From: Atherix ibis
Taxonomy: Eukaryota > Arthropoda > Insecta > Diptera > Athericidae
Reading direction: 5' to 3'
DNA length: 64,000 nucleotides
Assembly (NCBI GenBank): GCA_958298945.1
Contig: OY282610.1
Span: 24,266,233-24,330,232 of the forward strand
In this document: positions 1-12,090 of the stretch, piece by piece
How the letters are laid out: each line of letters begins with the position of its first letter
How positions within the stretch are numbered: the stretch's first letter is position 1
Position numbers and translations under genes: made by a program
Notes under the pieces: model-generated
What the model was told of the DNA's origin: nothing
Databases searched by the model: none
What the model saw: only the letters and a program-made list of their open reading frames with translations

Positions 1-2084
1 AGGATCAAGAGAGTGGAGAAAATTGATTTTTCTGAGTCTCATTATTGATATTCCAATTTAAAAAAGATGACAACAAAACAGAAAAAAGAAAACAAAAAAT
101 TAATCCGGTTTATCTACAATTTAATCGATAATCAAAAAATATCCTTTTTTGTTAGATTCTGATTGACTGTTTAGCAAAAGCTCAGTGAAGAGTAAGAATT
201 ACAACTGCCAGAATTCGGTGGTCAGCCAAAAATCTGAAATTCCCAACAAAAAAAAAAAAATCAAAATACACCAAATTGGAACAAGGATTATCTTCGTGTG
301 GATTGGAATCGTGTTAGGGAGAGAAAAACAAAAACTTAAATTGAAAATAAAAACTGAAAGGGCCACGTCAGCTAAAAGAAATGGGAACCGCTCTAAACTT
401 AATGAAGCCTAAAACTTTGGCCAAAGAAAAATAAAAATACCAGTCGCTGAACAAGCAAATGAATCGATTGAAAATAATACAGAGAAAAGGAGTGGACAAA
501 ATATGGTGGCGGTGATATTCAATGATCTGCCGCCATAATAGCAACACTGTTGTATGATTTGCAGTCATGCGTCGATAAATTGTTGCGTCGTAATGAACGG
601 TCGGCGTAAAATGGCAACAGTGTTGCAGAGAATACGGTGGGGCCACTTTGATCCTGTCCACTAATCGATAATGGCGCAATGTCATTTCACTGATCGCACA
701 CAAACACACACACACACACACACCCACACGCAAATGCATATAAATCCTGTCCAAGTTGCTGGTGTATAAATGAAATTTTTTCATTTTTTTTATTAGTTTT
801 CCGTTTGAAATTTAAACGTAAACAAAGAAAAAAAATATTCTCTCATTCGTTAGACCTCTTATTATAATGGACCGTTATGAAAATCACATGGAAAGTGTAG
901 AAAGAGGAAACAGGGGGTCATACTTAGATTATTTGTGGATTTATTCTTTAATAGTTCACGGTGAAAATTCGTACGAACGCAGCCTAGACAACGTCAATTA
1001 TACGCGCGTGAATATCAACGCAATAAAAGCTTTTCTTTTCACATTTTTCTTCAGTTAATTAAACATTTTTCATTAAATTAGAAAGTATTTTTAATTATTT
1101 TAATATTTTCAAAATTGTTTTCTGATATTTTAATCAATTTTGTGTGCAACTTCTTTTGAAGTTTTCCATTAAGAGGTTGTCTAATAATTTATCCATTTTA
1201 TAGCTTGAAAAGTATAGTACTATTATTTATTTTTTCTCAATTTCAAATAAATTTTTATTAAAATTTATATTTAGCATCAAATATGCCATTTAAATATGTT
1301 TTATTTAATTTTACTATTCAAATCCTCTAAACTGTATAATTCTTTATTTTCTTGAATTTATTTTTGAGGATGAATATTTTCGAATTATATTTTAGGGGTT
1401 ACTAATTTGAAAGTTTTTTGTTTTTTTTTTCAATAACCAAAAAAGATAATATTCAGTAAAATTAAACAATTAATGCAGTAACAAAAATGCAATTTTTGCG
1501 CACTTACATCAACGCCATCTATGAACATAAATGTTAGTTTTAATAAAGAAACAGTTCAGAAAATTCGTGCTGTTTTGTGCAAGGATTTTAAACTCCCATA
1601 AAACGACTAATTTAAATTAGATATTAAAAAACAAAATTAAATATGGAGATTAGAAGGGGGGGGGGGGAGGAGGAATTGGTGGTTGGAGAGAAAAATGTAC
1701 AAAATATAAAAATTTACTTAAAATTAAAGAAAAATAGAATTTTTTTTAGTAAATTGAAGAAAAAAAAATTGAAAACAATAAAAACCCTAAAAAGATTTTG
1801 CAAAAAATTTTGCTTCTTTGTTTTAAGAAAATTTGTTATAAAAATAATTCTTAAAAAATGAAATGAAATTTTTTTATTTGAGAGTTTTTATCAAAAACTA
1901 ATAAAAAAATTTAAAAACTTTTTTCGCAAAGCAATGAACAATTTTTTGTTGCAAATTTAAAAAAAAATAATTTTTCAAAACGGAAATTTTTCAATTATAA
2001 AAAAATTTCTCTAATATTTTTATTATTAAAATTTGTAAACTGTTAAAATTTTTTAAAAAAAGACAAAAAACTACAAAAAAACAG
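1..2084. other. Intron upstream of the first T-box exon, no gene seen
   Basis: A+T-rich sequence with no recognisable exon; short open frames here show no family match and no splice-flanked coding stretch. It contains a CA microsatellite (about 704-723) and a 12-base G run (1656-1667). The preceding T-box exon, which should end in a Gly-Arg codon context before Q-M-F-P, was looked for and not found, so it probably lies upstream of the window. Confidence 0.6.
697..729. repeat. CA microsatellite
   Basis: About ten consecutive CA dinucleotides flanked by CA-rich sequence. It is simple sequence and is read on the minus strand as a meaningless Val-Cys run. Confidence 0.9.
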
Positions 2085-2485
2085 AATTATTTCAGTTAGA
2101 ATTATTTGCAGTCAGAATTATTTTCCGTAAAAATAATTGTCAGTTAAATTTATTTGGCGTCTAATTTATTTTCAGTAAAAACTTTTTTCACTAAAAATTA
2201 TTTTCAGTCAAAGCAATTTTCAGTCAAAATTATTTTCCGTAAAAACTATTTTCACTAAAAATTATTTTCAGTCAAAACTATTTTCAGTAAAAATTATTTT
2301 CAGTCAGAATTAATTTCAGTCAGAATTATTTTCAGTCAGAATTATTTGCAGTCAAAACTATTTTCAGTCAAAATTATTTTCCGTAAAATTTATTTGCAGT
2401 CAAAATTATTTATAGGAAAAATGGTTTTCAGTCTGAATTATTTGCAGTCAGAAGTATTTTCAGTAAAAACTATTTTCAGTAATAA
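2085..2485. repeat. 16-bp minisatellite with repeated TTTTCAG words
   Basis: About 25 degenerate head-to-tail units built on ATTATTTTCAGTCAGA, with CAGT-AAAA and CCGT-AAAA variants. Nearly every unit ends in a TTTTCAG-type word that looks like the end of a splice acceptor. No coding potential was seen. Array limits are by eye. Confidence 0.85.
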
Positions 2486-2508
2486 AAAAAATTAATAAAT
2501 ATGCCCGG

Positions 2509-2585
2509 TATTGATATGCCCGGTAGCAGAGTCGTTAGTGCCATGGGGTCGCTGGTTCGACTCCTGCAGAGCCATGGACCCAGGC
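2509..2585 (+). repeat. tRNA-like / SINE-head-like fragment
   Basis: A short, relatively G+C-rich island in A+T-rich sequence. It has an A-box-like TAGCAGAGTCG (about 2524-2534) and a near-perfect B-box GGTTCGACTCC (2553-2563). The A-to-B spacing is shorter than in a normal tRNA gene and no full cloverleaf can be drawn, so a functional tRNA is unlikely. The 12-base word ATATGCCCGGTA is repeated just upstream. Best read as a degenerate tRNA-derived SINE head or tRNA pseudogene. Confidence 0.35.
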
Positions 2586-3812
2586 TAATTCCCAAAAACC
2601 ACTTTTCTTTTTAATTTAATTTTCTTATTTCAACAAAAAATAACTCATCCGTTTTTGACATAAAAATTAACCTTTTTCGCATAGTATAAGATAAATTCTT
2701 ATTCGAAAATACATTAATTTTTTTCGAAATTCTCTTCGTTATTTTCTCTTTTCTTTTAAGCAACACTATCAAAAATTAGTTTTATTATCTGTTTGTTAGT
2801 CCATATTAGATTAACAAGACGTATTATCAATAAAAAAAAAGTCGTTTTTTTCCATGACTTTTCGATGATAACATCCGTCGTTATGTGCGCTGTCCGCTGA
2901 CATTTCCAATGAATTGATTTCTAATTGATGAAATTTATGGGCTTATTTTAGGGAAATGAGACTATGAACACGAAAAACGAGGATAAGCAAACGTCAATAA
3001 ATTTAAGAAAATTCATCGAAAATAATTGACGTTTACTGAAAATGACAAATAGTGTGTGACGCAAATGAAAATGGCGGCGGGCGGTATAGAAAAGAAAAGT
3101 AATTTTTTTCGTTGAAATTTTCTTTTTGATTTTCCTCCGATGGCGGTGTTTTTTTCCGCCTCGAGTCATCGTCATGCAGGATACTTGGCAGCTACTCCTG
3201 ATAACCATAGATGTGACCTTGTGTGGATGTGATGATGGCCTTTGAGGTCAAAATTGAACTGAGAAAATCTCTTGTTTCGATAATTTACAACTTTTTTTTT
3301 TTTAATGTTTTAACAATTTTATGAGAGGATTTTTTTTTTCGTAAAATTATCAACATTCGAAAAATTGTGTTCTTGTGTCGGTCGATATGCTTTCAGAATT
3401 TTTATCATTTACGAAGATTGGGTAATAACGATTTCCAGTGTTTGAGAACATGATACGCTGAAGAACACAAAATCATGGATTGGGGTTGAGGGTCAAGTTC
3501 GAATTATGTTCTGGACTTGATCGTCAAAAGATGTGAACGCATCTGAACTCGTCCAAATTGGTTCTGTTTTCTTTTTGGCTAAGTTCGGTTACTTTGATGG
3601 ATCCATTATGGTTTTTGTATATTTTTTTTTTGGAAATCTAAAAAAAAAACCAATAATTTTAACCGATTTACTTTATGAAAAAAAATTATTAATTACATGA
3701 ACAAAAGAATTATTATCTTAACAATGCGAAATGATTATTTAAGATTATTTTTAATATATCATTAAATAATTTTGCTTAATTTTATTCTTTATTTTTTTCT
3801 GATTATTTTCAG
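2586..3812. other. Intron just 5' of the T-box exon, ending in a splice acceptor
   Basis: No gene or clear transposon is seen. A more complex patch (2860-3240) includes GAAAATGGCGGC near 3065, a YY1/Pho-like word. The final bases form a T-rich tract ending in TTATTTTCAG (AG at 3811-3812), a normal 3' splice site for the following exon. Confidence 0.6.
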
Positions 3813-3926
3813 ACAAATGTTTCCACAAATGAAATTTCGTGTGTCGGGACTTGATGCAAAAGCAAAATACATTTTATTATTAGATATTGTAGCGGCTGAT
3901 GATTATCGGTATAAGTTTCATAATAG
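3813..3926 (+). CDS. Internal exon of T-box factor (TBX2/3 subfamily, omb/bifid-like), part 1 of domain
   Basis: This exon encodes 37 whole codons starting [13 protein letters not shown], with a split codon at each end. It belongs to the N-terminal half of the T-box, a sequence-specific DNA-binding domain of nuclear transcription factors. Seen directly: the T-box signatures [20 protein letters not shown] and RYKFHN. Family knowledge: '[13 protein letters not shown]' with Q-M-F-P-Q-M-K before it is typical of insect optomotor-blind (bifid), the TBX2/TBX3 orthologue, which patterns wing and optic lobe and usually acts as a repressor. The acceptor is TTTTCAG (3811-3812) and the donor is AG|GTAAGT (from 3927). 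The last two bases, AG, join T of the next exon to make the Ser of N-S-R-W, an exact phase match. There is no start codon because this is an internal exon. Confidence 0.95.
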
Positions 3927-4059
3927 GTAAGTTCTCTTTCAAATAATTTCCTAATAAAGTGTTAATTAAAACAAATAAAAAATAAAAACAAAAACGATGC
4001 AAAATGTGCTTAGGAAATTTTTCAATAAAAAATTCTGATCGAAAGGCTGGAAGAAATAT

Positions 4060-4560
4060 TTTCGAAACTAATCAGTTTGTAAAATCTGCAGCTGTGGAAA
4101 AAACCTAACCATTTCGGGAGTAACCATCAACGTAAAAGTATCCTCAGAATCCACCAAAACGAAATAATTCTTTAAAACCAAAATTCCAAAATTATAGTTT
4201 TTTATTAAACCATTAAAGGCTATCCGATAAAACCGAATTTCCTCCTTCAAGGCATAGGTGGTTGTAGGCTTAGACTTCAAAAAACCCCAAAGAACAAAGT
4301 CCAACGGCTGATTACCAAAACAAGAACTTATATGACCAGAAAATTACTCATGCAGTAATTGAATGTGTGTTTTGGGGCATGTGGCACCGTCTTTTTGAAA
4401 CCGCATTTCGCCCAAATTCATATATTGCAATTGAGGGACAAAAAAACTGGATTATCATGTTGCTATTTTCGAAGAAGATGATGCCTCCTGCTGAAAATCC
4501 GCACCAAAAACTAACGCATTTGTTTCTCAACAATCACTTGTGGCTTTTTTGAACCCCAAA
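4060..4560 (-). pseudogene. Degenerate mariner-type transposase fragment (rosa-like)
   Basis: Read on the minus strand, broken frames give WCGFSAGG-like and FFEN pieces, then RFQKDGATC (the family has FQQDGATCHTA) and, after stops, LDFVLWGFLKSK followed by an L-K-E-E-I-R piece. These are the catalytic-core and C-terminal motifs of the Tc1/mariner transposases often annotated as rosa-like. The N-terminal half and terminal repeats were not recognised. Several stops and frame changes make it inactive. It lies inside the short omb intron, antisense to the gene. Confidence 0.8.
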
Positions 4561-4799
4561 TGTGAAAATTTAGCCGTTTAACTAAGTCTGGTCGTACTGA
4601 TTTAAACTCTGGGGTTCGACTAAGAACCCAATCAGCACAACCTAGAATCTTGCATACAATCTAGAATCTTTGTCAACGCCCCCATATTATGTACGTATTA
4701 TTACTATCGACCGTAACTTAAATATTTCTTTTTGACGCGAACTAGTGCTCCACTGCATATACAATATTTGAAAAAAAATATGAAAACTAGAAAAAATGT

Positions 4800-5190
4800 G
4801 GTAATTTGCGATAAAAAGGAACATTTTAGAGAATATTTTAGCAAAAATTTCAGAGAATTTTTTAGGGAATATTTTAAAAAGAAGTTTTTAGGAAACTTTT
4901 AAAAGAATTTTTTAAGAAGAATTTTTTAGAAAATATTTCAGAGAATTTTTTAGCAAATATTTTTGGTAATTTTTTAGAAAATATTTTAGAGAACTTTTTA
5001 CTAAATTTAAGGAATTTTTTTTTGGAAATACAATATTTCAGAGAATTTTTTTAAAAATATTTTTGGGAATTTTTTAGGTAATTTTTTAGAGAATTTTTTA
5101 GGAAATATTTCGAAAAGAATTTTTTAGCAAATATATTAGAAAATTTTTCAATAAATATTTTAGAGAATTTTTTTGAAAATATTTTCACGA
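4800..5190. repeat. T-tract minisatellite A, first array
   Basis: About 14 degenerate units built from GAATTTTTTAG plus an AAATATTTT-type half, roughly 24-26 bp per unit. The same unit recurs in the larger array at 7085-7690, so the second T-box exon is flanked on both sides by this repeat. No coding potential. Confidence 0.85.
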
Positions 5191-5385
5191 AGAAAATCCA
5201 AAAAAAAATTTTCGTTTGGGCGACCTTTAGCGAACTGCACTATCGACTGGCCTATTGAATTTTCATTATCTGCCGCAGTCGCACACATTTTGCCGTCGTT
5301 TTATTTTGAATTTTTCTTTGTGATTTTTTAAAATTTTTTATATATACTATTTATTAAAAATGTCATAAACTAAATGGTTTTTTAA

Positions 5386-7084
<1,699 letters not shown>

Positions 7085-7690
7085 TTAACAAATATTTTAT
7101 AGAATTTTTTATCAAAAATTTTAGAGAATTTTTTAGGGAATTTTTTAGGAAATATTTCAAAAATTTTTTGGCATATATTTTGAAGAGAATTTTTTAAGAA
7201 ATATTTTAGGGATTTTTTTAAGAAATATTTTATAGAATTTTTTTCGAAAATATTTTTAAAAGAATTTTTAGGAAATATTTTGAAAAGAATTTTTTAGCAA
7301 ATCTTTTATGGAATTTTTTAGCAAAGATTTTAGAGAATCGTTTAGGAAATATTATGAAAAATATTTTAGATAATATTTCGAAAAAAATTGTTAGCAAGTA
7401 TTCTGAAAAGAATTTTTTAGCAAGTATTTAGAAGAATTTTTTAGCAAACATTTTAAAAAAATTGTCAGGAACTATTTTTGAAAGAATTTTTTTTAGGAAA
7501 TATTATAGGAAACTCCTTACAAATTATTTTAAGATTTTTTTTAGCAAATATTTTGAAAAGAATTTTTTTAGCAAATATTTTACAAAATTTTTTAGCACAT
7601 ATTTTAAAAAGAATTTTTTTGAAAATAATTTTAAGAGAATTTTTTAGCAAATATTTTACAGAATTCTTTAAGAAATATTTGAAAGTGATT
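7085..7690. repeat. T-tract minisatellite A, second array
   Basis: About 25 degenerate units of GAATTTTTTAG plus CAAATATTTT-type halves, the same family as 4800-5190. Open frames on both strands (Phe/Lys/Arg-rich) follow the repeat and are artefacts. Limits are approximate. Confidence 0.85.
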
Positions 7691-8480
7691 TTTTTCGAGC
7701 AAATATTTTTATCAATAATTTCACCATTAAATATAAATTTTCAACAGGAGAAAAAATTTGATAGAATAAGAAGAAAAATTATATTCTTTTTTATTAAAAA
7801 TTTATAATGACTGCAAAATTTTTTTAATAACTAAGTAACTTTAGTAAAATAAAAAGTTTCTATTTAAAAAAAAAATTATTAAAAAATTAAGTAAAAATTC
7901 TAAAAGAACAGAAAAAAAATGCTCAACATTCCAAAATTCTCAATTCTTGTCCAATGGTGTTCTAATTTATCGTTTTCATATCCAAAAGACTAAGTTTATT
8001 TTCTTTTAATATTGAAAATAGTTAACATGATCGTAAATAGGCTATTTTTATTAAAATCCTGGTCAGTTGAACATAATCAACACCTTACCGTGATTACTCG
8101 CCAATATTCATGCTCATCCTGACTTTAATTATCACAATCTCTGCCCTCAAATAACCAAAAGAAAAAAAATTAAATATTTAAATTTCATAGAAAATAAACA
8201 AAAATCCCAGAAATTTTTTTAGTAAAACAAAAATGAAGTTAAGCAAAAACTAAAAGCCGAGTTTTGCTGAAAAAAAATTAAACTATTTCAAAGAAGAAAA
8301 AAAAACAATAAAGAGAAAAGCGAATTTTTTAAAACCCAATCAGGGAAATTCTTAAGAAAATATCGTCATTAAAAAACCAATAAAAAATCAGAAAAATCGA
8401 GCGATAAAAATCGACGAAAACCCAAGTTTTTTTTTATTGCGAGCAATAAAAATCGACGAAAACCAAAGTTCGCTGGCAGT
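7691..8480. other. A+T-rich intron, nothing recognised
   Basis: Long A runs with short unique stretches. The phrase GCGAGCAATAAAAATCGACG is partly repeated near 8397-8460 (AAAAATCGACGAAAACC twice). No gene or transposon motif was found. Confidence 0.6.
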
Positions 8481-9440
8481 GAGGATGCAAGGGATGCAAA
8501 AAGACTAGCTAAGTTTTAGCTAAGGACGAGCGAACAGTATTTTTCCCCGGATTCGTGCTATGTAACTTTCTTATGCGAGCGGATTTACGTGTGCGACGGA
8601 GAAGGGATAACATTTGCATGGGTTCCGAGGACCAATGGGCTTGTATGAGTGCACAAAATATCAGAGCCTGTCAAATGGCATTAGCCAAATAACACGTCAC
8701 AATTCCATTTCGCCCTCCCTGCTCCCGCACTAAAAACCCAGCTTTCCTAACCAATTTGCCTTATCGGCCTATCGTGATCTCTTTCCAATCGGCGGCATAT
8801 GGCGAGCGTACGTGTTCGCTGAGTACGCCACTTAAAGTGTAATTAGATGCGTACGTACCGCGTGAACAATAAATAAAGGAGGGACCGTTGCATCTGTGGT
8901 GGTGCACTTTTCGTCGGTGCAATTTGCGGAGGGCGCACTCACTCTCATGTGATTCCCGGATGCGTACACACTCGCACCTCCCGGCTGCCCATATGGACGG
9001 GTAGCGAGTACACCAATTCTGCAATTATTGCTTGTTATTGTTTAGGGTTAGCGGAGAGCACAACACATCCAGACAGTCTGTGTGTCCCTTTCCTGCAGCA
9101 CATCGTTATCCTTTCGTAGTGTTTCGTTTCCTTCGCTTTTCTTACTCCCTTTTTTTGTGTGTTCAATTATTTTTCGCCTTTCAATGGTTTCAATTCACTT
9201 TTATCCCTGATCGGATTTATTTCGCTCCTAACGCCATTACTCCTCGCCCATGGACGCCATTCCTCAACATTGGCAAGTAGTTCAAATTTTTCGAGGAAGG
9301 GGTTGGCTTTTTCCGTCTTCATTATTTTTTTATTCGTTGAATTTTTTCTTAACACTTTCCGTCAGTTTTGCGCAACTATTGGCCATGTTGCATTAGCTTT
9401 CATGATGTTGGGCTTCCCACTTTAGAACCTGTCTCCATTA
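8481..9440. other. Complex, less A+T-rich intronic island 1
   Basis: Non-repetitive sequence with balanced base use between two A+T-rich blocks. It has many overlapping short open frames on both strands but none with a recognisable domain or clear coding pattern. Such islands in long introns of developmental transcription factor genes are often conserved enhancers; here that is inference from composition only. Confidence 0.35.
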
Positions 9441-9819
9441 TGGCTAACCCCCTCTCACTCAAGCAGTCATAATCATGCTTGCACCATTAGCGTATGTCTT
9501 CTGTCTACCCCTTTTTCTTCTCCTTCCCATCCCAATAAATTTTCAACCCTCGCCCACCGAAGTGCTCGAATCAGATTATTTACACGTTCAAGATGGAAAT
9601 GTTTACCTTAAAACGGGGGTTGGTTTGTATATACTCTTGGTCTCCCAATTGAATTTTTCATGTTTTTCTCTAAAAATTTGTTACGCTTCAACAATTATTT
9701 CTGCCACCTGATTTTTCAGATTTTTTTTGGATTTTCACTGAAAAATTCTAATCGAAATTTAAACAAGAAAAAATTCAACTCAATTTCCAGTACAAATTTT
9801 AATATTTGCAGGAAAAAAT
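9441..9819. other. Intronic sequence between island and repeat
   Basis: No gene recognised. It grades from complex sequence into A+T-rich sequence that starts the following minisatellite. Confidence 0.55.
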
Positions 9820-10935
9820 TCCGGTAAAAGTTGTTCACTAAAAGCTGTTCAGTGAAAATTGCTGAGTAAAAACTGCTCAGTAAAAATTATTCAATCAAGT
9901 TTGCTCAATAAAATTTGCTCAATAAAATTTTACAATAAAAATTGTTGAGTAAAAATTGTTCAGTAAAAATTATTCAGTAAAACTTTTCAGTAAAAATGTT
10001 TAACTGAAAATTGCTTAGCAAAAATTGTTGTGCAAATATTTTTCTCATTAAATTGGCTCTGTAAAAATTCTTCAGTAAAAATTTTTCAGTAAAAATTGTT
10101 CAGTAAAAATTATTCAGTAAAAATTCTTAACTAAAAATTGGTTAGCAAAAATTATTTATGTACAATTTGCTCGGCAAAAATTGCTCAATAAAAATATTTC
10201 AATAAAAGTTGCTCAATAAATAATAGCACATTAAAAATTGTTTAGTAAAAATTGCTGTGCAAAAATTATTCTAAAAAAATTCTTCAGTAAAAATTTCCCA
10301 TAAAACTTTTCAATAAAAATTGTGCGCTGAAAATTACTTGTTTAGTAAAATTTGATCGGTAAAAATTACTGTGTAAAAATTTTGCTAAGTAACATTGCTC
10401 ATTAATAATTGTTCAGCGAAAATTTCAAAGTAAAAGTTGTTCAGCAAAAGTTGCTCTGTAAAAATTGCTCTGTGAAAATTGTTCAATAAAAATTGTTCAA
10501 GAAAAGTTGCTCAATAAATAATAGCACATTAAAAATTGTTTAGTAAAAATTGCTGTGCAAAAATTATTCTAAAAAAATTCTTCAGTAAAAATTTCCCATA
10601 AAACTTTTCAATAAAAATTGTGCGCTGAAAATTACTTGTTTAGTAAAATTTGATCGGTAAAAATTACTGTGTAAAAATTTTGCTAAGTAACATTGCTCAT
10701 TAATAATTGTTCAGCGAAAATTTCAAAGTAAAAGTTGTTCAGCAAAAGTTGCTCTGTAAAAATTGCTCTGTGAAAATTGTTCAGTAAAAATTGCTCTGTA
10801 AAAATTGTTCAGTAAAATTTGTTCAGTAAAAATTACACAGTAAAAATTGCTCAGAAAAAATTGTTGGTTAAAAATTTTCGAGTAAAAATTGCTCATTAAA
10901 AATTATTCAGTAAAACTTGCTCAGAGAAGATCAAA
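9820..10935. repeat. 14-15-bp minisatellite with an internal 282-bp duplication
   Basis: More than 60 degenerate units of GTAAAAATTGTTCA or GTAAAAATTGCTCA. Inside it, 10204-10485 and 10502-10783 read the same at a 298-bp offset; I saw no differences by eye, so a recent segmental duplication lies within an old array. No coding potential. Confidence 0.9.
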
Positions 10936-12090
10936 TTTTTGTTTGTGTGACGGTATCGTAGGAGTTTTGAGTGTATCCCTTTTATCGAAGCTATAATGCG
11001 GGGGCTTCAAACGAGAGTCTTCTCTAATTTCAGTATTAATGAACTATTTTTAAGTGAAAATTGTAATTTTTTACCTCGTCTCACTTGGACTGTTTACTCA
11101 CTTACCTTGTTAATGGCAGTAAATATTTTGAGACTACTGCAAGTAATAATTATTAACCAAAATTAATATGGTAAATTTCTTTCGATGAAATATCACCTGG
11201 CTCTGCTGGGTTTTGTTTGTCATTCGATTGCGTCTCTTAAACGCACAACAAATGCGGTAGTCAATATTCAAATTGATCCTTCCTACTGTACAGTGTCAAT
11301 GCCGACATTGTCGGCGGTAAAGTTCTTTAGATTCGAAGTGTTTTCGGTACAAGAAGCCTCAATGGCGAGTTTATCGTTTATACAGTCTTAAGAGTTTTTC
11401 TATTCCTTTTTTTCCAAATAAATTATTGACATTTCGAATGATGCTGAATCGTAGAAAAAACAATTTTTACTGCTGAAGTGTTTAATGTTATTTGTTTGTC
11501 GTGCTCATCTGGTCGTTTGATCATTTCCCAGCACTTCCCTCCGTTTGATGGACACCAAGTCTGTTCGATTCAGCCGAAATTTTCAGTTCGAACTTGGACT
11601 GAAAATGGAAAGGTGAAAATTAAACAAAAAACAAACAATTTGGTGACATTAGCTAATCGACGATTCAACTATTGACAAGTGTCTGCTCGGTCAGCAATCT
11701 TAAGGCTTAGTCACTTCAGCAAATACCATTTAACATGTCAACAAATTCGTTTTTTTTTCCATTTACATTTACACCACGAAAAAGTATTTTTATGCAAAAG
11801 AATTTCACCGCCTATTCGACAATTGTCATTGTAATTTGATTTTCAGCTGTTAAAGTTTGATTTAAAAAAAAATCACTGAATTTAATGTGAAAATTCACTC
11901 AAACAAATATGAAAGTTCTTTAATTTGGAATTAAAAATTATTCACCAAGGTTTTTATAAATTTATTAGAAAATCCCTCAAAAGGATATCAAAAAGTCTAT
12001 GACTGAAAGAAGAGAGAACTTCTTAAGTTTGGAAGAAATTATCCTTAAGACTTGACTGTGTAAATTTAAAATTACCACCAATAAAAAATC
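10936..12090. other. Unique intronic sequence
   Basis: Moderately complex sequence with no gene or transposon recognised. Open frames at 11185-11391 and 11478-11675 have no domain and no splice-flanked structure. The A+T content rises towards the following satellite. Confidence 0.55.

Noticed and set aside
368..784. 138-codon minus-strand open frame
   Set aside because: Crosses a CA microsatellite (Val-Cys run), contains no domain and has no splice support.
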